Assembly: GCF_008808095.1 (NCBI RefSeq) | Contig: NZ_CP023397.1 | Span: 434,001-498,000, forward strand | DNA: 64,000 nucleotides | Origin: Pseudoalteromonas ruthenica | GTDB taxonomy: Bacteria; Pseudomonadota; Gammaproteobacteria; Enterobacterales; Alteromonadaceae | Reading direction: 5' to 3' | In this document: piece by piece, positions 26,658 to 35,892 of the stretch | Position numbering within the stretch: position 1 is the stretch's first letter | Layout: every line of letters starts with the position of its first letter | Notes under the pieces: generated by a model | The model's input: the letters and a program-made list of their open reading frames with translations, nothing else | Told to the model about the DNA's origin: nothing | Databases searched by the model: none | Made by a program: the position numbers and the translations under genes

Positions 26658-27805
26658 CCCAAGTAGTGATTGTTGCACCGTTAAGCACCATTGACTGGGG
26701 CAGCGATAACGCCGGGGGCGTCGATAGTGTGTGCCAGCAGTTATTGCAAGCACTCATAACGACGCCAACGCCCGGGTGTCAGTATGAAGTGCTCGCGTTG
26801 AAAGTTGGTCAGTCTTCAGCAGAGTATTTCACGCGTTATCGCTTAAGCGAACAAGTGCATGTGACCTTTGTACCTAGCAAGGGCAAGATCGCGGGAGTGC
26901 CAGTACCTGGCGTGATTCATCAGTGCTGGCAAGTGCGCAAGTTTTGCCGGGCGCACCGTGCGGATGTGGTGCACAGTCACTATTGGTCGCTGTTGCTTGG
27001 CGTGCCCAAACACATTGCGAAAATGGTGACAGTGCATTCGTTTGGAAAGTTAGGGCGTAAGTCAGTGTCGATGCTCAATGACTTGCTCTATGAGCGTATT
27101 CTGCCGAGCTTGTCACGCCATAGGGCGAATAAAGTTACCTGTGTAGGCGAGCAGCTGCGACAGTGTATTGCCCAGCAAACAGGAATAAATGCAGAGGTCG
27201 TTGCAAACCCCATTAATCCCACTTTTTTTGCCGTAAATACAGCGTCGGTAGAGAAGTTTAACACCCCCACCTTAGTGACCTGTGCAATGATCCACCGGAA
27301 AAAAGGCATTCATGTCGCTATAGATATTGTGGCGAAGCTAAATCAAAGCCGTGAGGTGAATTTGTGCATTATCGGCCCGGTACGTGATCATGACTATAAA
27401 GCGGAGTTAGACGCTCAAATCGAGCGGCTTGGGATCTCGACTAACGTGCAATTTACCGGTGCCTTGTCAATGTCTGAAGTGGCGCAGCATTATGCCAAAG
27501 CACATGTGGGCTTGTTTTGTTCACAAGAGGAAACTTTTGGCTTGGCCCCCTTGGAAATGGTCGCTGCTGGTCTTAACGTGGTCTCGACGCGCGTGGGTGT
27601 ATTGGCTGAGCAGCCACAGTTATTCATCAGTGCGGGTGGCGCCTTTATCGATAGCAATGATATCGACGCTGCGGTGCAAAGAGTTAGTCAGGTGCTCGAG
27701 GGTAGGGGCAGTGCTGAGCCTCAGCTCATCGCCGACGCTTTTTCGGCGCAACGAGTCAATGCCCAGTATCAGCAGTTGTACAAGGAGCTAGCGGGTGTTC
27801 AATAA
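26654..27805 (+). CDS. GT4-family glycosyltransferase (VpsD-like)
   Basis: A 383-residue GT-B retaining glycosyltransferase. The N-terminal half carries GSDNAGGVDSVCQQLLQAL and VVHSHYWSLLLG. The C-terminal half has the donor-site E-x7-E region (SQEETFGLAPLEMVAAG, near residues 295-312) and VSTRVGV. It would add one sugar to the lipid-linked repeat unit at the cytoplasmic face. Donor and acceptor cannot be read from sequence. It overlaps the flippase gene. Confidence 0.85.
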   Translation: MTQVVIVAPLSTIDWGSDNAGGVDSVCQQLLQALITTPTPGCQYEVLALKVGQSSAEYFTRYRLSEQVHVTFVPSKGKIAGVPVPGVIHQCWQVRKFCRAHRADVVHSHYWSLLLGVPKHIAKMVTVHSFGKLGRKSVSMLNDLLYERILPSLSRHRANKVTCVGEQLRQCIAQQTGINAEVVANPINPTFFAVNTASVEKFNTPTLVTCAMIHRKKGIHVAIDIVAKLNQSREVNLCIIGPVRDHDYKAELDAQIERLGISTNVQFTGALSMSEVAQHYAKAHVGLFCSQEETFGLAPLEMVAAGLNVVSTRVGVLAEQPQLFISAGGAFIDSNDIDAAVQRVSQVLEGRGSAEPQLIADAFSAQRVNAQYQQLYKELAGVQ

Positions 27806-29213
27806 GTTACTCAGCTACGCCCCAGTACAGATATTTTCAGCATTGAGTGTGTTTGCGCTCATAGCCATACAAACTCGGTTTCTCACGGTAAGCGAATACG
27901 GTCTTTTGGCAGTACTGCTGGTGATCATGGAAAGCACACGCTCTATGTTTGCGCAGTGGATTAATACTGCACTGCTACGCTTTTACCCCAGTGCACAAAG
28001 TCCAGAGCGTGAGCAGCTTTTGTGCCTCAGTAGCTCGTTGTTATGGTTATTTGCAGCGGTAGCAGTACTGGTTGTAGCCTTGTGCTTGTGGGTGTTTTCG
28101 CTGTTCTCATGGAGCAACATGCTTTGGGTTGCTCTGCTGTTCGTTGCCAAAGGAACATACACCTACTACCTTGAGCGCGCTCGAGTGTGTGAGCAAGTTA
28201 ATCGTTATCGTTATGCAACCTTGACCCAAGCGGTGTTATCCGTGGTGCTTACCTTAGGTTGCCTATGGTTTGATGGTGCCCTGCATAGCGCCTTAATTGC
28301 TTTGGTAGCGAGTAACGCCATCGCCTTGTTATTTACTTTGCGTAGAAACCCTCAGGGACATAAGGGCACACCGGTGCTGCGCCGAGAGTTTCTGCACTAT
28401 GGTTTACCTTTTATGTTTACTGGTGCTCTCGGAGTATTGGCAACACGCAGTGACCGTATCGTCATTGCTCAGCTTACCTCGTTAGAGCAAGCTGGGCTCT
28501 ACGCCGGCATAGCCAACTTGTTAGTGGGCTTAATGGCACTGGTGTTTATGGTCGTGGCACTGCCGTTGTATCCAGAGCTGACTAAACTCACCGACAAACC
28601 GCAGCAATTGCGTCAGGCCCATAGCCGCTATGGTGGGTATTTGTGTGCGTTAGCGATACCGGCGCTGACCGGGCTGTGTTTACTGGCACAGCCGCTGATC
28701 ACTGTGTTTTTAGGTGAGCGCTATCAGCAGCTAGATTTACGCGTATTTTATGCTATCGCCGCCGCCACTTTTATTTTGAATCTACGCGGCCACTATTTAG
28801 ACCATGGCTTACAGTTTAGGTTGCGCACTCAATGGCTACCGCTGATCACTGCTGTGGGCTTTGCCTTGCAGCTCGCTTTAGCGTTTACATGGGTACCCAA
28901 GCTAGGTGCGTTAGGTGCTGCATTGGCGTTGCTTATTGCTATGTGTGTCGCAGCGTTGCTGTCGTTGATAACTGGGCGTTATTACCGTTACCACTTTACT
29001 TGGCCAGCACAGCTTTATAAAACGCTACTGGCGACAACGGTGATGGGCGCAGTGCTTTATACATTGTTGAAAAACCTTGTATCACTTGCGCCTTGGCAGC
29101 AGCTTGTTATTGGTGTACTGGTAGGGATCACGACCTATGCGCTGATGTACTGGTTACTCAATACTTTCGCTATACGTAGCCAACGCCTCAACTGGAGGCG
29201 GCGCAGTGTCTGA
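27795..29213 (+). CDS. Wzx-type oligosaccharide flippase (VpsE-like)
   Basis: A 472-residue MOP/PST-superfamily membrane protein with about 12-14 hydrophobic helices. The N-terminal LTVSEYGLLAVLLVIMES and GLPFMFTGALGVLATRSDRIVIAQL near residue 205 are typical of polysaccharide flippases. It would move the undecaprenyl-linked repeat unit to the periplasm. Start is GTG 27795, overlapping the upstream gene by 11 bp; the downstream gene overlaps by 8 bp. Confidence 0.88.
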   Translation: MFNKLLSYAPVQIFSALSVFALIAIQTRFLTVSEYGLLAVLLVIMESTRSMFAQWINTALLRFYPSAQSPEREQLLCLSSSLLWLFAAVAVLVVALCLWVFSLFSWSNMLWVALLFVAKGTYTYYLERARVCEQVNRYRYATLTQAVLSVVLTLGCLWFDGALHSALIALVASNAIALLFTLRRNPQGHKGTPVLRREFLHYGLPFMFTGALGVLATRSDRIVIAQLTSLEQAGLYAGIANLLVGLMALVFMVVALPLYPELTKLTDKPQQLRQAHSRYGGYLCALAIPALTGLCLLAQPLITVFLGERYQQLDLRVFYAIAAATFILNLRGHYLDHGLQFRLRTQWLPLITAVGFALQLALAFTWVPKLGALGAALALLIAMCVAALLSLITGRYYRYHFTWPAQLYKTLLATTVMGAVLYTLLKNLVSLAPWQQLVIGVLVGITTYALMYWLLNTFAIRSQRLNWRRRSV

Positions 29214-30453
29214 GATTAAATTAGTAAAATACCTACAATTAGCCTTATTCAGTGCAGTGGTACTCGGTGGCTACCTGCTTGAAAATCTCGGTATCGCCTA
29301 CGTATCAGAAGGCGGCTCGCCGGTGGTTAAAATACACCTTTATGCATACATTTTACTGGCGTTATTTGGGTTATTGGTGTTGAGCAGAGGCATGGCAGCA
29401 AGTGTTGCTGAATTAGGTCAATTAGCGTCTATTTGGTGGTGGTCATTTATCGCTCTAAGCGCTGTTATCGTCTATGGCTTAGCCACACAAGGCACGTCAG
29501 GCATGGCCTATATGGTTAATACCTTTTTAGCGCCATTGTTGTTGTTAGTGCTACTCGCGCAACTATCACACTCGCAGTTGCAGCGTATTTTGGTGCTACT
29601 TGCTTACTTGTTGCTGTTTAATTCCTTACTTGCCGTGGGGGAGTATGTATTAAATACTCGTATTGTAAGCGTTGAGTTTGACTCCTTTGCTTTTTTTCGC
29701 TCAACCGCATTGATGACACACCCCCTGAACAATGCCCTGATCACCGTGGCTTTAGCCTTGTTGCTCTGCTCCTACACTCGACTCCCGGCTTTTGCTTATA
29801 TCGGCCTAGTGATTTTGGCGCTGTTTGCTTTTGGTGGGCGGGCAGCGTTAGCACTCTTTTGCCTTGGCGCCTTAGTGTGTGCCGTGCCCGCATTGTGGCG
29901 ATTTTTAACCCGTGGTGTGGCCGTTGACAGGCGGTACCTAGCGGTACTTATGATGCTCGGCTATTTCGCCTTTATTGCTTTTATTGTGGTGCTTATCGAG
30001 TCGGGGATCACGGAACGTATCGCTTCGAAAATGTATATCGATCACAGTGCTACAGCGCGTTTAGATGTGTTTTATCTGCTTGAGCAGTTGAGCCCAAAAG
30101 AATGGGTGTTCGGCGCTTCAGCGAGTTTGATGGCTGCTATCGAGTTTTATATTGATATCTCGGTTATTGAAAACTACCTCGTAGGATGGATTTTTAATTT
30201 TGGCTTGATTGGTGCTGTGCCGCTTTTTATCGCCGCTTTCTTGCCCCTAGGTTATTTCTTTTATCACGGGAACTTAGTCAGCCGTACCGCGATTGGTGTG
30301 TTTATGATTGTGGGGGTAACCAATAACTCATTAACAACAAAAACACCGGTATTGTTACTACTTTACTGTGCCTTGTTCTGTGCTTTAAAACTTCAACAAA
30401 AAGCCCAAAAATCGATTCGGGCCCAAGGAACTAGCCATGCTTGCGCGACTTAA
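29206..30453 (+). CDS. Wzy-type polysaccharide polymerase (VpsF-like)
   Basis: A 415-residue membrane protein with about 10-11 helices. A helix-rich N-terminal half, the STALMTHPLNNALITVALALLL segment near 165 and the GRAALALFCLGALVCAVP segment are consistent with VpsF-family polymerases; so is its place directly after the flippase. It would join repeat units in the periplasm. GTG start, overlapping the flippase gene by 8 bp. Polymerases diverge strongly, so the assignment leans on context. Confidence 0.75.
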   Translation: MSEIKLVKYLQLALFSAVVLGGYLLENLGIAYVSEGGSPVVKIHLYAYILLALFGLLVLSRGMAASVAELGQLASIWWWSFIALSAVIVYGLATQGTSGMAYMVNTFLAPLLLLVLLAQLSHSQLQRILVLLAYLLLFNSLLAVGEYVLNTRIVSVEFDSFAFFRSTALMTHPLNNALITVALALLLCSYTRLPAFAYIGLVILALFAFGGRAALALFCLGALVCAVPALWRFLTRGVAVDRRYLAVLMMLGYFAFIAFIVVLIESGITERIASKMYIDHSATARLDVFYLLEQLSPKEWVFGASASLMAAIEFYIDISVIENYLVGWIFNFGLIGAVPLFIAAFLPLGYFFYHGNLVSRTAIGVFMIVGVTNNSLTTKTPVLLLLYCALFCALKLQQKAQKSIRAQGTSHACAT

Positions 30454-31279
30454 GTCATCGTCTATTTATGCCCATTTACGGCAAATAAAGTACCGTCGCC
30501 AACGTCAGGCTTTAAACGCGCAACCTAAAACCACGCTGGCGCAGATGCGAGCGGTGTTGCTCGATGATTTGCAGATAGCGCAAGGGGATGCATTGTTAGT
30601 GCACTGTGGTTTTGGGTTTTTGCATGCTGATTTTACTCCCCAGCAATTGCTCGAGCTACTAAAGCAAATTGTCGGCCCTACAGGTATCTTGGCCATGCCA
30701 TTTTACCCGCCAGGGTTGTCGCAAGATTGGCTAAAGGCCGGGCGTATTTTTGATAGCGCACATGTGCGTTGTGGCACCGGGGTATTGGCGCAAACTCTAG
30801 CTGATGATGAGCACAGTCACATCAGTATCCACCCTATCAAAGCCGTTGCCGCTTGGGGCCAACATAGCCGATTAATTACCGCTCATCACCAGCGTAGCCA
30901 GACGCCTTATGATGCGCACAGCCCCTATTACTTGCTGGCACAATTGGATCACTCCAAGTCCATCGGTTTGGGCGTACGTAATTGTTCGATGGTGCACTGC
31001 GCTGAAGACCTGTACGAGCAAGATCTGGGATATCTCTATGGCGACAAGTCCTTTGCAGCAACGGTGATTCATGAAGGCAAACAACATCGCGTAACCACTT
31101 TTGTGCATGACATTCGCGAGCCGCTGATGGAGTCGAGCACATTTTTTGATTTGCATTGTCCCCAATTGGTTACCTTAAGTCAGCGTTTAGTTTCGCCTTG
31201 TTATGCTATCGACAACTCTAAACTGTTGCCTAAATGCCAGCAGCTATTCGCGCAAAACATCTCAAGGAAGAAGAGCTAA
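30437..31279 (+). CDS. AAC(3)-fold N-acyltransferase, likely polysaccharide-modifying
   Basis: A 280-residue protein of the aminoglycoside 3-N-acetyltransferase/YokD fold. Marks are ALLVHCGFGFL, LLKQIVGPTGILAMPFYPP, SIHPIKAVAAWGQHS, SPYYLLAQL and SMVHCAEDLYE, matching the family's acetyl-CoA site and catalytic His-Glu region. Although the family name suggests antibiotic resistance, the gene lies inside a translationally coupled polysaccharide operon beside a deacetylase. An amino-sugar N-acylation role is much more likely (inference). It overlaps the polymerase gene by 17 bp and the next start by one base. Confidence 0.82.
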   Translation: MLARLKSSSIYAHLRQIKYRRQRQALNAQPKTTLAQMRAVLLDDLQIAQGDALLVHCGFGFLHADFTPQQLLELLKQIVGPTGILAMPFYPPGLSQDWLKAGRIFDSAHVRCGTGVLAQTLADDEHSHISIHPIKAVAAWGQHSRLITAHHQRSQTPYDAHSPYYLLAQLDHSKSIGLGVRNCSMVHCAEDLYEQDLGYLYGDKSFAATVIHEGKQHRVTTFVHDIREPLMESSTFFDLHCPQLVTLSQRLVSPCYAIDNSKLLPKCQQLFAQNISRKKS

Positions 31280-32286
31280 TGAAGTACATTTTGACGTTTG
31301 ATTATGAGTTGTTTGGCAGTGGCAAGGGCGATGTGCTTAAGCACTTGGTCGCGCCCACAGACAAAATGCTCAAAACCATGCAACGGCTGGGAATACGCGC
31401 TACTTTTTTCATCGAATATCTTGAGCTCGAAGCGATTTTTAAAGAAGCCGACAGCGGCAATCCTCTTTTTATCGACGATGCCAAGCATATTAAAGCCCAG
31501 CTCCAGCGTATGGTGTCTCTAGGTCACGACTTACAATTACACCTGCACCCTCAATGGTATCAAGCACAGTGCCGTCAAGGACAATGGCAGCTCAACTTTG
31601 ACTGGTGGCGATTTTCTGCCTTGCCTTATCGCACCAGTGCTGATGGCACCCCAGGTCAGTTTGATTTATTGCTCGCCGGTAAAGCCTTTCTGGAAGCATT
31701 AATTCAGCCCCTCAACAGCGAATATCGTTGTCATGCATTTCGTGCAGGTGGCTACAATATCGGCTTTAATCCGCAGAGTGTGAAAGCACTAAGCGCTGCA
31801 GGCTTTGATACTGAATCATCTTTGTGCCCGGGTTTTTACGCCAATAAGGCCTTGTGTCAATACGACTACACCGACTGTGACTCATTCTTGCCCCAGCCCA
31901 TGCCCGGCAGTGATGAGCCTACACAAGTCATCGAGTACCCGCTGCTTACGCTACGCAGCTCATTGGCAGAAAAAATCTCTTTGGCGCGTCTATACACGCG
32001 GTTATTTAATAAAAAATTAAAGCGTATTGGTTATCAACGTAGCGTTAAGCCGGCTGCCCCTTTGCAGCCAAATAAATTGACAAACAGTAACTTCGATGTG
32101 TGTCTAAGTAGCCGAGCACAAGTACAGCGATTTTTAGCTTTGGCGCAGCAAAAGTGCTTGTCTACCACCGTACTTATTGGACATGCCAAAGACTATTCAT
32201 GGTTTTCTCCATTTGCATACACGCTTAAACGAGCACAGCGTCAGGGTCAATTTATCACTCTCTCAGATGCGCGGGAGACGGTGTAA
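31279..32286 (+). CDS. Polysaccharide-deacetylase-like (NodB/CE4-type) protein
   Basis: A 335-residue cytoplasmic protein. The N terminus KYILTFDYELFGSGKGDVLK carries the Asp-Xaa-Glu variant of the CE4 TFDD motif. GIRATFFIEYLELE, LGHDLQLHLHPQW (metal-binding His-x-His) and FRAGGYNIG are the next CE4-like motifs. No signal peptide, so any deacetylation would be of lipid-linked or nucleotide sugars. The start at 31279 uses AAGGAAGAAGAG and a TAATG overlap; the frame extends upstream to 31234 inside the previous gene. With the AAC(3)-fold neighbour it suggests removal and replacement of an N-acyl group. Confidence 0.8.
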   Translation: MKYILTFDYELFGSGKGDVLKHLVAPTDKMLKTMQRLGIRATFFIEYLELEAIFKEADSGNPLFIDDAKHIKAQLQRMVSLGHDLQLHLHPQWYQAQCRQGQWQLNFDWWRFSALPYRTSADGTPGQFDLLLAGKAFLEALIQPLNSEYRCHAFRAGGYNIGFNPQSVKALSAAGFDTESSLCPGFYANKALCQYDYTDCDSFLPQPMPGSDEPTQVIEYPLLTLRSSLAEKISLARLYTRLFNKKLKRIGYQRSVKPAAPLQPNKLTNSNFDVCLSSRAQVQRFLALAQQKCLSTTVLIGHAKDYSWFSPFAYTLKRAQRQGQFITLSDARETV

Positions 32287-33612
32287 ATGTATACCTCTCG
32301 TATGTACAAGCGCAGTCCGATTTGGCTGCAAAATGTATTGGCCTCGGTCTATGGTGGTTTACGTCAGAAGCTGCGGGATAACCGACACACTCGCTCGCTA
32401 ACAGCGCAGCTTGAACAGTTGCAATACGATGTGCACAAATGCGACGCCTATCGCCAAGCGCGGCTTAAAAAGATGCTTACACACGCGGCTCGCCGAGTCC
32501 CTTTTTATCGCGATAAAGGCACTGATTTAGGGCAATACAGTGTGATTGATAAAGCCACTGTTAAAGCTCAGCATCGTGATTTTCTAGACTCCGAACATCA
32601 AGGGGTCAAGATCAAAGGGGCAACCAGTGGCACCACAGGCAGTCCTTTAGTGATTTACCAATCGAAAGAATCGGTCATGCGTGAGCGAGCTTTTACTAAT
32701 CGCCACCGACAGTGGGCGGGGTACCAAAAAGGAGATAAGCGAGCGTGGCTTCGCGGAGATATGATCGTCCCAGGTGAGCAACGAAAGGCGCCGTTTTGGC
32801 GTTATTCGTGGTTCGAAGATATGATCATGCTGTCTTCCTTCCATTTAACCACAGCTAATATGGCGAGTTACATTGACGCCATGGTGGAGTTTGGTGTCGA
32901 TGTTATCCAAGCCTACCCGTCGTCGATTGTCAGCTTGGCAAAATATTTACAAAGTTGTGATACCTATTACCCGGCGCCATTAAAGTCAGTCATCACCTCA
33001 TCAGAATCTTTAAGCGCCGAAGACAGAGCCCTGATTGAGTCACGCTTTAAGTGCAAAGTATTTGATTGGTATGGTCTATTTGAGCGTGTTGCAGCGATCG
33101 CCAATTGTGAGCATGGTAACTATCACCTTCTCAACGATTACGCTGAAGTTGAGTTGCACCATATCGATGGTAATCGTTATGAACTGATCGGAAGCAACCT
33201 TAACAACTCTTTATTTCCACTCATTCGCTATCGCACGGGCGATTTTGTCCAGCTGAGCGATGAACAAAGCTGTCCCTGTGGTCGTCATTATCCTGTTATC
33301 AGCGCCATTGAGGGTCGCCAAGGGGATTACTTGGTGGCTGAACAAGGCCAGAAGGTCTACGTGCTTAACCATATTCCTAAAGGGGTTGACGGCTTACTAG
33401 GGTGTCAGTTTGTGCAACATCGCCCAGGCGCGGTCGAGGTTAGAGTGCAAATAGATGATAGGCGCTTTGATGAGCACCAGCGCCAGCAATTAATAAGCAA
33501 TACCAAGGAGCGCTTGGGTCAAAGCATGCAGGTGAAAGTAACACCGGTATCGCAACTAGAAAAAACCGCATCGGGCAAAGTACGCCAAGCGCTTTGTAGC
33601 ATTGAGGAATGA
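32287..33612 (+). CDS. CapK/PaaK-like adenylate-forming enzyme
   Basis: A 441-residue member of the phenylacetate-CoA ligase/CapK group. The phosphate-binding loop is KGATSGTTGSPLVIYQSK near residues 118-135; SSESLSAEDRALIE, FDWYGLFERVA and RYRTGDF are further adenylation motifs. The C-terminal region ends with TASGKVRQAL, containing the catalytic Lys. Such enzymes in capsule loci are thought to activate an acyl or amino-acid group for attachment to the glycan; the substrate is unknown. Start codon follows the previous stop directly. Confidence 0.82.
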   Translation: MYTSRMYKRSPIWLQNVLASVYGGLRQKLRDNRHTRSLTAQLEQLQYDVHKCDAYRQARLKKMLTHAARRVPFYRDKGTDLGQYSVIDKATVKAQHRDFLDSEHQGVKIKGATSGTTGSPLVIYQSKESVMRERAFTNRHRQWAGYQKGDKRAWLRGDMIVPGEQRKAPFWRYSWFEDMIMLSSFHLTTANMASYIDAMVEFGVDVIQAYPSSIVSLAKYLQSCDTYYPAPLKSVITSSESLSAEDRALIESRFKCKVFDWYGLFERVAAIANCEHGNYHLLNDYAEVELHHIDGNRYELIGSNLNNSLFPLIRYRTGDFVQLSDEQSCPCGRHYPVISAIEGRQGDYLVAEQGQKVYVLNHIPKGVDGLLGCQFVQHRPGAVEVRVQIDDRRFDEHQRQQLISNTKERLGQSMQVKVTPVSQLEKTASGKVRQALCSIEE

Positions 33613-33614
33613 GG

Positions 33615-34694
33615 ATGAAACAGTACAAAAACATTACGTTAGCCACCGCGCGAGGCGGCCAAGGCGGTATAGCTACGGTCTTGCATACGTTGGAATCTTC
33701 GGGGTTTTTCTCCCGTTGGCATGTAAAGCATATCGCCACCCATCAGCGTGACACGTCAAAGTTGGGCCTAAAACGGCTGTTTACTTTTCTCTTCGCCTAT
33801 ATCCAAACAGCGTGGACTTTATTGAGCTCCCGTGTGGCGGTGGCGCATATTCATATGGCATCGCGGGGCAGTTATCAACGCAAATCGCTGCTTATTAGAT
33901 TGCTAAAACGCTTTCGAGTGAAGGTTGTGTTGCATTTGCATGGCGCCGAATTTCGTGAATTCTTCGAAAACGAATGTGACACCCAAAAACAAGCCCATAT
34001 TCGTCATACCTACGAGCTCGCTGATAAGGTGATTGTGCTCTCCACACAGTGGCAAAGCTGGGTTGAGAGCTTAGTTAATGACCCCAGTAAAGTACAAGTG
34101 ATATACAACGCCGTGGACTCTTTGCAATTAGGGACTGAGCGCACTGAGCCTGGATTGATTCTATTTTTGGGCCGTCTAGGCCAGCGCAAAGGGGTTGGAG
34201 ATTTAATTGCGGCATTTGCTGAGGTAAAAAAACAGTGTCCTAACGCACGCTTAGCACTCGGTGGCGATGGTGATATGGCCACCTTTAAAGCTCAGGTTGC
34301 TGAATTAGGGTTAGAGCAGGATGTTAGCTTTTTAGGGTGGATCAGTGGTGAACAAAAGCTCGACTATCTTGCGCGAGCGGATATTTATTGCCTGCCTAGC
34401 TACAACGAAGGCTTCCCTATGGGGGTGCTCGAGGCTATGTCTGCGCAAAAAGCCGTGGTCGCCTCCAATGCCGGAGGCATACCTGACGCCTTGCAACATC
34501 AACATAGCGGATTGATGTGTCCTGCCGGTGACGTTAAAGCGTTGGCCCAGTTGCTCATCAATGCCATTGGCGATCGTGGCCTTAACGCGCGATTAGCCGC
34601 TAATGCGAAACAACGCTTTGAAGACAACTTTTCCAAGCAAGCGGTGATCCCGCAGTTAGACGCCCTGTACAGGGAGCTACACGATGAACACTGA
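33615..34694 (+). CDS. GT4-family glycosyltransferase (VpsI-like)
   Basis: A 359-residue GT-B glycosyltransferase. N-terminal LATARGGQGGIATVLHTLES and VVLHLHGAEFREFF; C-terminal LFLGRLGQRKGVGDLI, GDGDMATFKAQ, and the E-x7-E donor motif in YNEGFPMGVLEAMSAQKAVVASNAGGIPD. Two ATGs are available: 33609 makes ATGA with the previous stop but touches the ribosome site; 33615 has GAGGA six bases upstream and is preferred. It would add a sugar to the growing repeat unit. Confidence 0.87.
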   Translation: MKQYKNITLATARGGQGGIATVLHTLESSGFFSRWHVKHIATHQRDTSKLGLKRLFTFLFAYIQTAWTLLSSRVAVAHIHMASRGSYQRKSLLIRLLKRFRVKVVLHLHGAEFREFFENECDTQKQAHIRHTYELADKVIVLSTQWQSWVESLVNDPSKVQVIYNAVDSLQLGTERTEPGLILFLGRLGQRKGVGDLIAAFAEVKKQCPNARLALGGDGDMATFKAQVAELGLEQDVSFLGWISGEQKLDYLARADIYCLPSYNEGFPMGVLEAMSAQKAVVASNAGGIPDALQHQHSGLMCPAGDVKALAQLLINAIGDRGLNARLAANAKQRFEDNFSKQAVIPQLDALYRELHDEH

Positions 34695-35892
34695 AACTGC
34701 TAACACACTGGCTCAGCAAACTTTAAATTTAGCGCAAGCGGATGATTATGCCGGCTATGACCCTTTTGATGGCCTGAACAGCCGACTGTTTTCTGTTGCT
34801 CCTATGTTGCGCAAGGGCGTATTTGGACTGGCATGGACGCAGCTGTTCAAACGCTCGCCCATCAACTTCAGACCCTTATGCTTGGTGCCCAAGAAACGCA
34901 ACCCCAAAGGCGTGGCATTATTTATCTTAGGCTTGGTGAATGATTATCAGCGCAGTGGTGAGCAAAAGTACGTGCATGAAGCACAACGTTTAGCCGACTG
35001 GTTACTTACGCAGAAATGCGATGAGCAGCAGTGGGGAGCGCCTTGCTGGGGCTATCACTTTGACTGGAATGCCCGGGCGTTTTATGTGCCCAAAGGCAAG
35101 CCCAATGTGATCACCACCCTGTATGTTGCCAAAGCTTTACATGCTTTTGGGCAAGTGACGAAGCAAGATAAGTACACACAGTGTGCAATGCAAAGCGCCC
35201 ACTTTATGGTAGACCATTTATATACGCAGACCACGGACGAACAGGGGCGAGAGCAATGCTATTTTGCCTATATTCCAGGTGAGTCGGCATTCGTACACAA
35301 TGCCAGTTTGTGGGCAGCGGCTTGGGTGGCGACCTACGCTGCGTACTATGATGACAGCTTATACGGCGACTTAGCCTTGCAGGTTGCGCGACAATCAGTA
35401 CAGGCACAAAATGAGCAGGGCGCGTGGGTCTATGGAACACGTCATCATCATCAGTTCATTGACGGCTTTCACACCGGATATAACCTCGAGGCGTTGGATA
35501 TTGTGCGTTCGCAATTGCAAACGACAGAGTTTGACGCGGCGATAGAACGTGGTTTGCAGTTTTATACTGAGCACTTGTTTGATAGCCAAGGCACGGCGAA
35601 GTACTATCACGATAATCCCTACCCACTGGATATGCACAGCGTCTGCCAGGCGCTATTAACTTTGCTAAAGGTTAACCCCAATGCCGAGCAACTGGCATTG
35701 GCGGGTAAAATACTCACTCGCAGCGTGGAGTTGCTCTACGAGCAGCGCAGTGGCCGTTTTGTGTATCAAAAAGGCAAACGCTACACCAATAAAGTCAATT
35801 ATATGCGTTGGACCCAGGCCTGGGTGTATTACAGCTTTAGTGAATTGGCGCTTGTGCAGCAGCGTACCCGCGTTGAGCAGGAGGCAGCGTGA
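34684..35892 (+). CDS. Six-hairpin (alpha/alpha-toroid) protein in polysaccharide locus, VpsJ-position
   Basis: A 402-residue helical protein without signal peptide. Repeated helix pairs with aromatic residues (WGYHFDWNARAFYVPKGKPNVITTLYVAKAL, VHNASLWAAAWVATYAAYY, DGFHTGYNLEALDI, RYTNKVNYMRWTQAWVYYSFSELAL) resemble six-hairpin glycosidase-like folds. I see no confident catalytic acid pair. Homologues occur in Vibrio-type EPS clusters, where the role is undefined; epimerase-, lyase- or hydrolase-like activity are possibilities. It overlaps both neighbours by a few bases. Confidence 0.6.
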   Translation: MNTETANTLAQQTLNLAQADDYAGYDPFDGLNSRLFSVAPMLRKGVFGLAWTQLFKRSPINFRPLCLVPKKRNPKGVALFILGLVNDYQRSGEQKYVHEAQRLADWLLTQKCDEQQWGAPCWGYHFDWNARAFYVPKGKPNVITTLYVAKALHAFGQVTKQDKYTQCAMQSAHFMVDHLYTQTTDEQGREQCYFAYIPGESAFVHNASLWAAAWVATYAAYYDDSLYGDLALQVARQSVQAQNEQGAWVYGTRHHHQFIDGFHTGYNLEALDIVRSQLQTTEFDAAIERGLQFYTEHLFDSQGTAKYYHDNPYPLDMHSVCQALLTLLKVNPNAEQLALAGKILTRSVELLYEQRSGRFVYQKGKRYTNKVNYMRWTQAWVYYSFSELALVQQRTRVEQEAA

